64,000 nucleotides of DNA. Source: Bacteroidales bacterium (lineage in GTDB: Bacteria > Bacteroidota > Bacteroidia > Bacteroidales > Marinilabiliaceae). The stretch spans positions 37,993 through 101,992 of the forward strand of contig QKJP01000004.1 in assembly GCA_003249255.1 (NCBI GenBank), given 5' to 3'. The notes beneath the pieces were generated by a model, which saw nothing but the letters and a program-made list of their open reading frames with translations, had not been told where the DNA came from and made no database searches. Positions 46,527 through 54,964 of this stretch are shown in pieces. The position numbers and the translations under genes were made by a program. Every line of letters starts with the position of its first letter. The stretch's first letter is position 1.

Positions 46527-46555
46527 CCGTTATAGCTACCGTTAAAGTGCCGTTA
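46527..46555. promoter_or_regulatory. Three helically phased CCGTTA direct repeats
   Basis: CCGTTA occurs at 46527-46532, 46539-46544 and 46550-46555, spaced 12 and 11 bases apart, about one DNA turn each. OmpR/ToxR-type winged-helix proteins bind such tandem direct repeats. The site lies in the divergent region between the membrane-anchored regulator and the GH2 gene. Confidence 0.55.
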
Positions 46556-46599
46556 AAGTTAACTTTATCAATCAGAAATACGATATTCAAATAAAAAAC

Positions 46600-48642
46600 A
46601 TGTTAAAACTGCGATTAATTCTTTTTATAAACCTAACCCTGTTTATTTGTAATGCACAAGTCCCATTTGTAAAAGACAGAAACCACATTTCTGTAACCGA
46701 TTGGAAATTCACCAAAGGAGTTATTTATAGCGCACATACCCTTGATTTCGATGATTCTTCTTGGGAGGAAGTAAAAGTACCACACACCTACTCGATGGAT
46801 GCCATCGAAGAAGTAGGTTATTACAAAGGTATGGCTTGGTATAGAGCCAACTTAAACATTCCGGCAAATATGGAAGGTCAGCGCATTTTTATTCGTTTCG
46901 AAGGTGTCGGTCAGGAAGCTGAAATCTATGTGAATAATGCAATGGTAGGAAAGCACATGGGAGGCTATTCTGCTTTTTGCTACGAAATTACAACTGCTGT
47001 TAAAGTTGGTGAAGCGAACACCATTGTGGCCAAAGTGAGCAATGCGCCAAGTTACATGCGTATCCCGGTAAACGATGTTTTGTTTAATCATTATGGAGGT
47101 ATTTACCGTCCGGTACAAGTGTTTTCAACGCCTCAGTGCAACGTTTCTCCAACCTATTATGCAAGTTCGGGTGTGTTTGTGGAGTTAAAAGAAATTAATG
47201 AGAAAGCTGCGAAGGTAGAAGTACGCACACACCTTTCTGCAAAGCAAGTCGTTGATAAAGCTTTGTTGGCTTTCAATTTTAAAGGAGCTAACAATAAGAC
47301 GGTTCTTAAAAAACAAGTAGAGCTAAGTGCTATTAAGGGAGATACTATCATCACACAAAATTTTGAGATTAAAAAGCCAATTCTTTGGGATGCAAGAAAT
47401 AATCCTCATTTGTACAATGTCGAAGTTGTTCTTTCTTCGGGTGAAGATAAAGATGTTATCAATCAATCATTCGGATTAAGAACTTTCGATATTTCCCCGT
47501 CAAAAGGCATGTTTTTAAATGGTAAACCTTACCGTGTAAATGGTGTTTGTATGCATCAGGAATGGCAGCAAGTGGGGCCTGCATTAACCATGGAGCATCA
47601 CAAAAAGGACATGGCTTTGGTGGATGAGATTGGTGCAACCGGACTACGTTTATCTCATTATCAGCATTCAGATATCACTTATCAATTAGCCGATGAGATT
47701 GGTTTAATGGTTTGGGCAGAAATTCCATTTGTGCACGATTACAGTGGTCGCGAGGGAGCTAATGCAGCAACTCAATTAACAGAGCTGATACTTCAAAACT
47801 ACAACCACCCAAGTATTTATGTATGGGGCTTATGGAACGAAGTTCGCGCATGGACAGACCCCGAAGAACCTTGTGTTAAGATTACAAAAGACTTAAATGC
47901 GCTGGCCAATAAGTTAGACCCAACCCGTTTAACAAGCTCAGCAAGTGACCGTGACATGAAAGCACCAATGACAAACTTATCTAATATTCAGGCTTGGAAT
48001 AAATACTATGGTTGGTATTATGGTGAGTATGAAGATATGGCAACCTGGTTAGATGATGAAAGAAAAGCTTACCCCGAAGTAGCCTTGGGAATTAGTGAGT
48101 ACGGTATTGGTGGAAATATCTACCAACAAGATACAGCGAAGTTAGAAAAGCCGGTTGGAAATTATTTTCCGGAGCCGGAGCAAACCAAGTATCACGAAAT
48201 TACCTGGAAAATTATAAAAGACCGTCCCTTTGTGTGGGGTACATTTATTTGGAATATGTATGATTTTTCTGTAGCCGGATGGAACCGCGGCGGAATTAAG
48301 AACTTAAATCATAAAGGATTGGTAACATACGACCGCGAAGTGAAGAAAGATGCTTTCTTTTTCTATAAAGCAAATTGGAGCAACGAACCTGTATTATACA
48401 TTGCCGAATTAAGAAATACAGACCGCACCGGTGCCGAAACTGAAGTAAAAGTGTTCACTAACTTAGATGAGGTAACGTTAAAATTAAATGGTAAAGTTGT
48501 TGGTACGAAAGCACAAGAAAACGATGTAAATACCATTGTTTTTGAGAATATCATCCTTCAAAAAGGAGAGAATGTAGTCGAGGTGAGTTCTAAAAAAGGA
48601 AAAGAAAGCTTTGAACATAAGGCGGTTTGGAATTTGAAGTAA
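46600..48642 (+). CDS. GH2 beta-galactosidase of the agar cluster
   Basis: The 680-residue protein has a signal peptide (1-20), a jelly-roll domain (about 30-190), an Ig-like domain, and a TIM barrel (about 300-590) with E414 in LWNEVRAW as acid/base and E500 in GISEYGIGG as nucleophile. GH2 enzymes in agar loci release D-galactose from neoagaro-oligosaccharides after anhydrogalactose removal. Co-direction with the GH117 gene supports this, but the substrate is inferred. A terminator-like hairpin follows. Confidence 0.9.
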   Translation: MLKLRLILFINLTLFICNAQVPFVKDRNHISVTDWKFTKGVIYSAHTLDFDDSSWEEVKVPHTYSMDAIEEVGYYKGMAWYRANLNIPANMEGQRIFIRFEGVGQEAEIYVNNAMVGKHMGGYSAFCYEITTAVKVGEANTIVAKVSNAPSYMRIPVNDVLFNHYGGIYRPVQVFSTPQCNVSPTYYASSGVFVELKEINEKAAKVEVRTHLSAKQVVDKALLAFNFKGANNKTVLKKQVELSAIKGDTIITQNFEIKKPILWDARNNPHLYNVEVVLSSGEDKDVINQSFGLRTFDISPSKGMFLNGKPYRVNGVCMHQEWQQVGPALTMEHHKKDMALVDEIGATGLRLSHYQHSDITYQLADEIGLMVWAEIPFVHDYSGREGANAATQLTELILQNYNHPSIYVWGLWNEVRAWTDPEEPCVKITKDLNALANKLDPTRLTSSASDRDMKAPMTNLSNIQAWNKYYGWYYGEYEDMATWLDDERKAYPEVALGISEYGIGGNIYQQDTAKLEKPVGNYFPEPEQTKYHEITWKIIKDRPFVWGTFIWNMYDFSVAGWNRGGIKNLNHKGLVTYDREVKKDAFFFYKANWSNEPVLYIAELRNTDRTGAETEVKVFTNLDEVTLKLNGKVVGTKAQENDVNTIVFENIILQKGENVVEVSSKKGKESFEHKAVWNLK

Positions 48643-48653
48643 TGGGCGTTTTT

Positions 48654-48695
48654 TACCCTCAATGTTTTAAAAACCTTGAGGGTAGGAGGTTTTGT
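48654..48695 (+). terminator. Hairpin terminator after the GH2 gene
   Basis: TACCCTCAATGTTTT pairs with AAAACCTTGAGGGTA (one mismatch), followed a few bases later by TTTTGTTT. It separates the GH2 gene from the ATPase pseudogene. Confidence 0.65.
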
Positions 48696-48760
48696 TTGTC
48701 GATATTAGACAATATTGTTTGTTGCTAAAAAACAATAATTCTACCTTGCTAAAAACAAGG
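48696..48760. promoter_or_regulatory. Hairpin array upstream of the ATPase pseudogene
   Basis: Three inverted repeats occur in a row: TTGTC/GACAA (48696-48712), TATTGTTT/AAACAATA (48713-48737) and CCTTG/CAAGG (48744-48760). The last two share a GCTAAA loop. A similar array lies upstream of the intact ATPase gene at 34631. Confidence 0.5.
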
Positions 48761-48770
48761 ATAGAAAAGT

Positions 48771-49438
48771 ATGAAATCGCAAGCTCAAATCTCAACAGTC
48801 TTAGATTCTCAAAAGGAACAAGTCGTTAAGAAAGCAAAAGGAATTTCTCGTTATCGAAAGAATGAATTAGCGCTAATCGAAAATTTTGCTTGTATCATAA
48901 CCGGTATACGCAGATGCGGGAAAAGCACTTTAATGCTTCAACTCATCGATAATTGTGAAACAGATTTTCTTTACCTCAATTTCGAAGATATGTGGTTGAT
49001 TTTGTTCCTGCTTTCGATTATTCTGTGAAAGTTCAGGTGCGTAACCCCAAAAAGGTTTATGCCATTGATACCGGTATTTTTAATGAAGTCAAAACAGCCT
49101 TTACAGATGATTTAGGCCGACAGTTAGAAAACTTGGTTTTTCTTCATTTAAGACGCATGAGCAATGAAATCTATTACTTTAATAAACATGGCGAATGCGA
49201 CTTTGTGGTGATGGATAATAATCGAATACAGCAGTGCGTACAAGTATGTTATGAAGTAGATGACATGAATATGGAACGAGAAATAACCGGATTAAAGCAA
49301 TCACTACTTTATTTTGAGTTGAAAAAAGGCGTAATCGTAACGCACAACCAAAGTGACGTATTTGATGATGGAGAATTAGAAATACGCTTAGTGCCTGCTT
49401 ATGAGTATTTGCAAAATGAAAAAGTGCTGATGGGTTAA
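48771..49438 (+). pseudogene. AAA_14/DUF4143-type ATPase, internally deleted and frameshifted
   Basis: The first frame (48771-49028) encodes the N-terminal part with Walker A GIRRCGKSTL and FLYLNFEDM. A second frame (from about 48992) encodes the C-terminal part, FDYSVKVQVRNPKKVYAIDTG to the end. In the intact family roughly 200 or more residues, including Walker B, lie between these blocks; here they are missing and the frame shifts at about 48985-48998. The gene cannot make a working ATPase. It lies inside the agar cluster, so it is probably an old insertion. Confidence 0.85.
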
Positions 49439-49545
49439 TTTGTAAAATAGAAAATGTACGAATATGCAAATGTATTGCTTACTGTAGCAAATTTAGTATT
49501 AGCATGAGGCTTAATCTGAAAATGGCCGGCAAAACAGTTTGGTAA

Positions 49546-49627
49546 AAGGCTGAAAGCCTTAACGAAATTAGCATAGGGCAACGCCCTATGTATATAAACA
49601 AGACGTAAATAAAAGCTCTGAAGGAGC
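49546..49627 (+). repeat. Triple-hairpin interspersed element
   Basis: Three hairpins follow each other: AAGGC-TGAAA-GCCTT (49546-49560), CATAGGGC-AAC-GCCCTATG (49572-49590) and GCTC-TGAAG-GAGC (49615-49627). The outer two have TGAA-type loops. Elements of this form are scattered in Bacteroidota genomes (recalled, not searched). It lies just before the GH117 gene and would be in its leader transcript. Confidence 0.6.
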
Positions 49628-49652
49628 GCAAGAAATAAATAATAGTATAAGG

Positions 49653-50933
49653 ATGAAAAAAATATTATTAATCGCAATTAGCACCTTGTTTCTAGCCTGC
49701 ACGCAAAAAGAACAAAGACCCACAACGGCATTCCCTCTAAAACTTGAAGATTTAGAAGCAAACCGTAAAATGAGTTCCGCCATGGAGCGTGCTTTTAAGC
49801 ATTACGAAGCTCCACGTTTGTTGGATAACGAGCTGTACTCCAACTTTCGTTATACCGAGGTAGATGGTTTCGATTATAACGGTGGTGACGGTACCATTAC
49901 ACGACGCGACCCTTCGAAAATCATTTTCGAAAACGGTAAATATTACATTTGGTATACCTACCGAAATACAGCCACCGAACCACGCGGATATAAAGCAGCT
50001 AATGATACCATCCCATCAATGGACTGGGATTTGGCAGAGATATGGTATGCCACCTCAATCGATGGTTTTACTTGGGAAGAGCAGGGAGTAGCTGTTCCTC
50101 GTCCGGAGAAACCAAAACCGGGATGGCGCTCTGTTGCAACGGCTGATATTTTAAAGTTTAAAGATAAATACTATTTGTACTATCAGGCCTTTAATGCGCC
50201 AAGCGGAAAGTACGACCCGGAGCGAGATGCCTACGATATTTGTCCGGTTGCCATGAGTAAAGCCGACTCACCTGACGGCCCCTGGACGCCGGTAGATAAA
50301 GTAGTGGTTCCTTTTGGAGATAGTACTGAGTGGGATTGGCGTGTGATTCACGATCCAAATCCTTTAGTTCACGATGGTAAGATTTACCTTTACTATAAAT
50401 CCGGTTTAGATGTGCGCGATGCCAACCGTAAATTCTGGGATTGCTGGGGATTAGTTATTGCTGATGACCCGGAAGGGCCGTTTGAGAAACACCCACTTTC
50501 ACCGGTAACCAATTCCGGTCACGAGACGATGATTTTCCCTTTCCGCGAAGGAGTTGCTGCCTTAATCGGCACAGATGGAATTGAGCATTATACTATTCAA
50601 TATGCGAAAGACTGGGTGAATTTCGAGATTATGTCGGTATCTCAACTTTTCCCGACTGCAGGTGGAGTATACTGTCCGGATGCCTTTACAGATACCAAAA
50701 ATGCTGACGGTATCACCTGGGGCTTATCACACTTTATTAATGCCGGGAACGATTGGGGTAATATGTACAGTAAATTAGGTCGCTTCGATTGCGATTTAAG
50801 TTTGAGTGTGAACGACCCGAGTTTAAAGCAATCGAATATTCTTTACCCGAATGAGCTGTATTTTAGCAGAGGGTTGAGCGAGGAACAGAGAAAAAGAATT
50901 GACGACAGGAATAAAGCGTTAAGTAATAAATAA
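49653..50933 (+). CDS. GH117 alpha-1,3-(3,6-anhydro)-L-galactosidase, lipoprotein
   Basis: The 426-residue protein has a lipoprotein signal (cysteine at residue 16 in LFLACTQKE). The rest is a five-bladed propeller with sequence typical of GH117: RDPSKIIFENGKYYIWYTYR, SVATADILKFKDKYYLYYQA and WRVIHDPNPLVHDGKIYLYY. GH117 enzymes remove the non-reducing 3,6-anhydro-L-galactose from neoagaro-oligosaccharides, a step specific to agar breakdown. It is the strongest marker that this locus targets agarose. The GH2 gene follows 40 bases downstream. Confidence 0.93.
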   Translation: MKKILLIAISTLFLACTQKEQRPTTAFPLKLEDLEANRKMSSAMERAFKHYEAPRLLDNELYSNFRYTEVDGFDYNGGDGTITRRDPSKIIFENGKYYIWYTYRNTATEPRGYKAANDTIPSMDWDLAEIWYATSIDGFTWEEQGVAVPRPEKPKPGWRSVATADILKFKDKYYLYYQAFNAPSGKYDPERDAYDICPVAMSKADSPDGPWTPVDKVVVPFGDSTEWDWRVIHDPNPLVHDGKIYLYYKSGLDVRDANRKFWDCWGLVIADDPEGPFEKHPLSPVTNSGHETMIFPFREGVAALIGTDGIEHYTIQYAKDWVNFEIMSVSQLFPTAGGVYCPDAFTDTKNADGITWGLSHFINAGNDWGNMYSKLGRFDCDLSLSVNDPSLKQSNILYPNELYFSRGLSEEQRKRIDDRNKALSNK

Positions 50934-50973
50934 CCGTTTTGAGTTATTAAAATCTCAATACAAAATTGAAGTT

Positions 50974-53502
50974 ATGAATTTGAATATAAAGACAAGTAGC
51001 ATAGTTTTTCTTCTTGCATTGTTTTCATTGATCAGTCATGCCCAAGAAAAACAAACCCTCGACTTATCCGGCAATAAATGGCGCTTCGAAGGCTGCCTGC
51101 CCGGACAAGGATTAGAAAATAAATTTCACAAATACATGCCCCAAGGTAGCTACGAATTTGCAAAAGTGCCGGGCGATGTATACACCGACCTTTGGCGCGT
51201 TGGTAGTTTAGATGATATGAACTATGCCCAAAATGCTCAAAAAGCCAAATGGGTGATGAACTACGAATGGTGGTATTTTCTTGAATTCGATTTGCCAAAG
51301 GAAATGGAGGGTAAGCAAACCCACATTAAATTCGATGCAGTAGATTTTGGTTGTGATGTGTACTTAAACGGTAAGTTGTTGGGAAATCACGAAGGTCAAT
51401 CAACACCATTTACCTTTAACGTAAGTAAAGAGATTGTGGCATCAACCAAGCGCAATCCGGTTAAGAATAATTATTTGGCAGTAAGAATTCATCCGGCACC
51501 ACGTTCTATGGGTTTGGTGAGTGGTCGTAAAGTTAAATGGAAAGGCGATTACGGTAAAAATGTGACGCCCATTGGTATTTGGCAACCTGTAACGCTTATT
51601 GCAACTGGTGAGACTCGTATTGAAAGCATTTATGCCGAACCGCATTTAGGTGAAGGTACTAAAGCTACGGTTGATGTAGACGTTGAAATCATCAACGAAA
51701 GTGGAGCTAAGAAAGAAGTTGAGGCTATCATCACCTTAACAGGAAAGAATTTTAAATCATCAGAATACAAAGCGAGCATCAAACAAAGCATCAAACCGGG
51801 AATTTCTGTTTTAAAAACTACGGTGGAAGTGCCCGATGCTAAACTTTGGTTCCCGTGGGATTTAGGTGAGCAGAACTTGTACACGGCTTCTGTTGTCACT
51901 AAAGTAGGGGACGAGGTTCAGGATGTAGAGAAAGTAACTATCGGTATTCGTGAGGTGAAAATGGAGATGAACCCGGGATGGACAGATGATGAGGTGGAGT
52001 ATCCATGGACAGTTAAGATAAATGGTAAGCGTCATTTTGTGCGTTCGGGAACATGGGGCGGACCGCCGGATATATTCTACGGTCGTAACAATAGCGAAGA
52101 GACTTATCGTGAGTTAATCCGATTGGCGAAAGAGGCTAACATTAATAACTTGCGTATTTTCAATTGGCACCCGGTTGAGTTCCCTATTTTTTACGAGTTA
52201 TGTAGTGAGGCAGGTATTTCTGTTTGGCAAGATATTTCGTACATCAACAATCCGGTTTTAAAATTGGGTGATGAGTATCTGGAAGAAATTTATCAAACCA
52301 CCATCGAGCATTTAAAAACTCAACGAAACTGGCCTTGTAACATCATCATCGAAGGTTCGGAGGAAACCTTGTTTTGGAGTTCGTTCGAACAGCGCGAGTA
52401 TCAATTGGGAGTTGTAAACGAGTTAGAAAAGCGATTACAACCGTATTCTAATCATCATTACATACCAACATCTCCGTTGAGTAGTCATCATGCCACAGAG
52501 ATGGGTTTTAAGCATCACGAATCTGCTCATCCGCATGGGGTTCATTATGGTGTTGGGCAGAAGTTCTTAGAAGATTATTACCGCGAACAAAATTTTGCAG
52601 TCATCCCTGAGTTAGCTGTTACCTCTTGTCCGAATGTGGAAAGCATCAAGAAGTTTATTCCCGAAGATGAATTATGGCCTCCGGGACCAAGTTGGGGCTA
52701 TCACTGGGCCGATTTAGATGTGCTTCAGGCACGTAATTACGAAGTGTTTGGTGAAGATTTTACCAATAAAAGCATTGAGGAATTTGTGCATGCCACACAG
52801 GTTGCTCAAGGTGTTTCTTTCCAATATGCGTTCGAGTTGTACCGTACGCGCAAGCCTAAGATGAGTGCCATCAACTTTTGCCACTTCATTCTGAATTCTC
52901 CGGATTTTAAATGGGCTACGGTCGATTATTATTTGCAACCTAAGGAATCGCACTACTACATTCAGCGTTGCTTTCAGCCTTTGTTGATTACTCTTCAACA
53001 CGAGAAACGCCATTGGATGCCGGGTGAAGCGTTTAAAGGGAAGATTTGGGTGGTGAACGATTTTATGGAAAGCTATAAGGGCTGCAAGGCATCACTTTCC
53101 ATAATGGATGATTTTAAGAAAGTGGTATCAAGACAAACCATTGAGATTGGCAAGGTTGATGGCGATAGTGCCAAGGAATTTGCTGATGTTACTTTTAATG
53201 TTCCGGGTGCACTTGGCGATAAGTTTTATGTGGATTTGGTGATGGTTGATGAGACAGGCAAAGAAGTCTCGAAAAACGAATATTTCTTTTTGGTGGCTAA
53301 CCGCGAAAAAGCCTTAGAAACGTATCAGAAATACGGTAAAGCCTATGGCGAGCGAATTGGTAAATATGGCTATCAAACCAATCGTTACTTCCCGGGCTAC
53401 TGGGATAACAATAAGTCGCTAGAGGTAGAATGGATTAATGTGGATGAGGTAGAAACGCCTACGATAAAGAATGAAACGCATGGCGTTGTGGAGGATGAGT
53501 AG
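50974..53502 (+). CDS. GH2 beta-mannosidase-like glycoside hydrolase
   Basis: The 842-residue protein has a signal peptide (1-24), a jelly-roll domain (about 30-220), an Ig-like domain (about 225-330), a TIM barrel (about 345-620) and C-terminal beta domains. E463 in EGSEETLFW is the probable acid/base and E546 in VIPELAV the probable nucleophile. The usual mannosidase NGNNE context is altered to EGSEE, so the specificity is likely different. Its position behind GH117 suggests action on an agar-derived oligosaccharide. Confidence 0.85.
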   Translation: MNLNIKTSSIVFLLALFSLISHAQEKQTLDLSGNKWRFEGCLPGQGLENKFHKYMPQGSYEFAKVPGDVYTDLWRVGSLDDMNYAQNAQKAKWVMNYEWWYFLEFDLPKEMEGKQTHIKFDAVDFGCDVYLNGKLLGNHEGQSTPFTFNVSKEIVASTKRNPVKNNYLAVRIHPAPRSMGLVSGRKVKWKGDYGKNVTPIGIWQPVTLIATGETRIESIYAEPHLGEGTKATVDVDVEIINESGAKKEVEAIITLTGKNFKSSEYKASIKQSIKPGISVLKTTVEVPDAKLWFPWDLGEQNLYTASVVTKVGDEVQDVEKVTIGIREVKMEMNPGWTDDEVEYPWTVKINGKRHFVRSGTWGGPPDIFYGRNNSEETYRELIRLAKEANINNLRIFNWHPVEFPIFYELCSEAGISVWQDISYINNPVLKLGDEYLEEIYQTTIEHLKTQRNWPCNIIIEGSEETLFWSSFEQREYQLGVVNELEKRLQPYSNHHYIPTSPLSSHHATEMGFKHHESAHPHGVHYGVGQKFLEDYYREQNFAVIPELAVTSCPNVESIKKFIPEDELWPPGPSWGYHWADLDVLQARNYEVFGEDFTNKSIEEFVHATQVAQGVSFQYAFELYRTRKPKMSAINFCHFILNSPDFKWATVDYYLQPKESHYYIQRCFQPLLITLQHEKRHWMPGEAFKGKIWVVNDFMESYKGCKASLSIMDDFKKVVSRQTIEIGKVDGDSAKEFADVTFNVPGALGDKFYVDLVMVDETGKEVSKNEYFFLVANREKALETYQKYGKAYGERIGKYGYQTNRYFPGYWDNNKSLEVEWINVDEVETPTIKNETHGVVEDE

Positions 53503-53509
53503 AGTTAAA

Positions 53510-53548
53510 CAACACCTTCAAGGTTTTCGAAACCTTGAAGGTGTTTTG
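53510..53548 (+). terminator. Strong perfect-stem terminator
   Basis: ACACCTTCAAGGTTT pairs perfectly over 15 bases with AAACCTTGAAGGTGT around a TCG loop, followed by TTTGGTTTA. It ends the GH117-GH2 unit. Confidence 0.85.
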
Positions 53549-53556
53549 GTTTATCC

Positions 53557-53742
53557 TTATTCAATAAGTACTTTTTCAAAAATTATTCTACCATTAATAT
53601 TTAATCGAATAAAGTAGATGCCGGGCTTAAGTGTGGATGTGTTAATTAATCCATTTGAAGTTCCTGATAAAACAAGAATTCCATTACTAGAAATAATGGC
53701 GTAAGGAACAGGGGTTGTTAAGCCTTTTAGTTGAATTTGGAT
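53557..53742 (-). pseudogene. Orphan T9SS C-terminal sorting-domain remnant
   Basis: Read on the minus strand, about 60 residues end in LKPGIYFIRLNINGRIIFEK then VLIE and a stop, a clear type A T9SS sorting-domain tail. An in-frame stop lies immediately upstream and no start or catalytic domain is present. It is what remains of a degraded secreted-protein gene, perhaps another glycanase, that once lay convergent with the GH2 gene. Confidence 0.75.
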
Positions 53743-53802
53743 AGATTATAAATTCTTCCCTGAAATATTGCTTGATCTGTGAAAATAGTTGTTTTTACTT
53801 TG

Positions 53803-53878
53803 TGACGCTGACAGGTCTATCGACGCTGTCAGGTCGATGTTTTCCCACCTGACTGCGTCAACAGACCTGTCTGCGTGT
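53803..53878. repeat. REP inverted pair beside the transposase gene
   Basis: GACGCTGACAGGTCTATCGA and its inverted relative CACCTGACTGCGTCAACAGA face each other across a short TTTTCC linker, giving a BIME-like pair. Related units occur at 54291-54364 and 54752-54785. Confidence 0.82.
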
Positions 53879-53891
53879 AATAAAATAAACC

Positions 53892-54581
53892 TTACACTCC
53901 CAACCACTCATCCATTTCAAAGAAGTCTACTTTCTCAAGATGCAGGTGTTTAAAGTTTTTCTTATCCTCAAACCAATCTAACACCTTTTCACGTTTTAAA
54001 CGCGTAGGCTTATTGCACAGCACTGAATGGTAGCTACTCCATGGGTATTCGATCGGGTGCTCGCAAAAGCCATGATGCACCGCATTGCAATTAATATAAA
54101 CAATGAGGTTTTGAAAGTAGGTTTCGTGTTCGATGAGTTTACGTTTAAAAGGACGTTCGAAGAGGGCACCGTGGCGGTTGTATTTGGTGTTGAAATAGCG
54201 GGCATGCGTGTTGAAAAGGTGAGAAAAATGTTTGTCCGGTAGAGGTATTTTGACACTGTCAGAAGCTTCGTACGCCTGCCAGACGGCAAGGTTGGCTGAC
54301 AGGTCGTAGGTTTCCCACTTCACTTCATTCCACCTGACAGCGTCGATAGACCTGTCAGCGTTGGAATATTTGTAAACAACATTTTCCTTTATTCTTATCA
54401 AAACATGAAAATGATTCGGCATCAAACACCACGCATAAGTATCTGCCACCGGACTGATGTATTTTGCATATTTCTTTAAAAAGAATTCGTAGTCTTCGCT
54501 TTTATTAAACAAGTTGGTGCCGTTAATACCGCAATTGTATATGTGGTAGAAATTATTGGGCAGGAGAGGGATAGGATTCAT
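53892..54581 (-). CDS. REP-associated tyrosine transposase (RAYT, IS200-like Y1)
   Basis: The start at 54581 gives MNPIPLLPNNFYHIYNCGIN, the normal beginning of this family; the longer open frame to 54695 runs through REP-like DNA. The protein has about 229 residues. The HUH motif is in CLMPNHFHVLI, and the catalytic tyrosine probably lies in VYINCNAVHHGF. About 40 residues (roughly 72-112) between VVYK and KIPLPDKHFSHLF are encoded by REP-like DNA at 54291-54364 and flanking bases, an in-frame insertion. The gene is flanked on both sides by REP palindromes, its likely substrates. Confidence 0.88.
   Translation of the reverse strand: MNPIPLLPNNFYHIYNCGINGTNLFNKSEDYEFFLKKYAKYISPVADTYAWCLMPNHFHVLIRIKENVVYKYSNADRSIDAVRWNEVKWETYDLSANLAVWQAYEASDSVKIPLPDKHFSHLFNTHARYFNTKYNRHGALFERPFKRKLIEHETYFQNLIVYINCNAVHHGFCEHPIEYPWSSYHSVLCNKPTRLKREKVLDWFEDKKNFKHLHLEKVDFFEMDEWLGV
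54291..54364. repeat. REP unit embedded within the transposase coding region
   Basis: GTTGGCTGACAGGTCGTAGG and CACCTGACAGCGTCGATAGA with CCTGTCAGCG match the external REP units almost exactly, separated by a TTTCCCAC linker. The element is open in the transposase frame. Confidence 0.8.
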
Positions 54582-54596
54582 TTGCAAAGATTTGAA

Positions 54597-54634
54597 AACC
54601 TTGTCATTGGTCCGTGACCTTGACAATGGTTGGT
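54597..54634. repeat. Second REP-like palindrome upstream of the transposase start
   Basis: CCTTGTCATTGGTCCGTGAC followed by CTTGACAATGGTTGG forms an imperfect palindrome. It is related to the element at 1951-1983. Confidence 0.5.
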
Positions 54635-54751
54635 TAGTAAAAAGGTGTATTAATAAGTTATGTATTTTTATATGAAGTTGCCAGTATGATTTCAACCATT
54701 AAATGTGCTAAGGCTGTGAAGAGCTCAGTACGTTGGCTGGTTATTGTTTCC

Positions 54752-54785
54752 CACCTGACAGCGTCAACAGACCTGTCAGCGTGAG
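54752..54785. repeat. REP unit upstream of the transposase gene
   Basis: CACCTGACAGCGTCAACAGA followed by CCTGTCAGCGTGAG matches the units at 53803-53878 and 54331-54364, with the same TTTCC lead. The rest of the 54582-54964 gap has no gene; it shows ATTTACCAATTCTCACATTT-type repetitive sequence and the leader of the GH86 gene. Confidence 0.82.
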
Positions 54786-54964
54786 AAAAGTAATCAAGAT
54801 TTCCCCTTAATCAGCACATCCACCAGTCATCACATTATCTCATTTACCAATTCTCACATTTCCTCATTTTCATCTTAAAATTTTCTGTCTAACTTTTTTA
54901 CACCCTAAAAGTACCAATCCGCTTTCTCTATAATTTAGTACTCAGACATTAAATAAATTATAAT

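Noticed and set aside
53803..54785. CRISPR array
   Set aside because: The repeated units are palindromic, irregularly spaced, occur in both orientations and surround a RAYT gene, which identifies them as REP elements.
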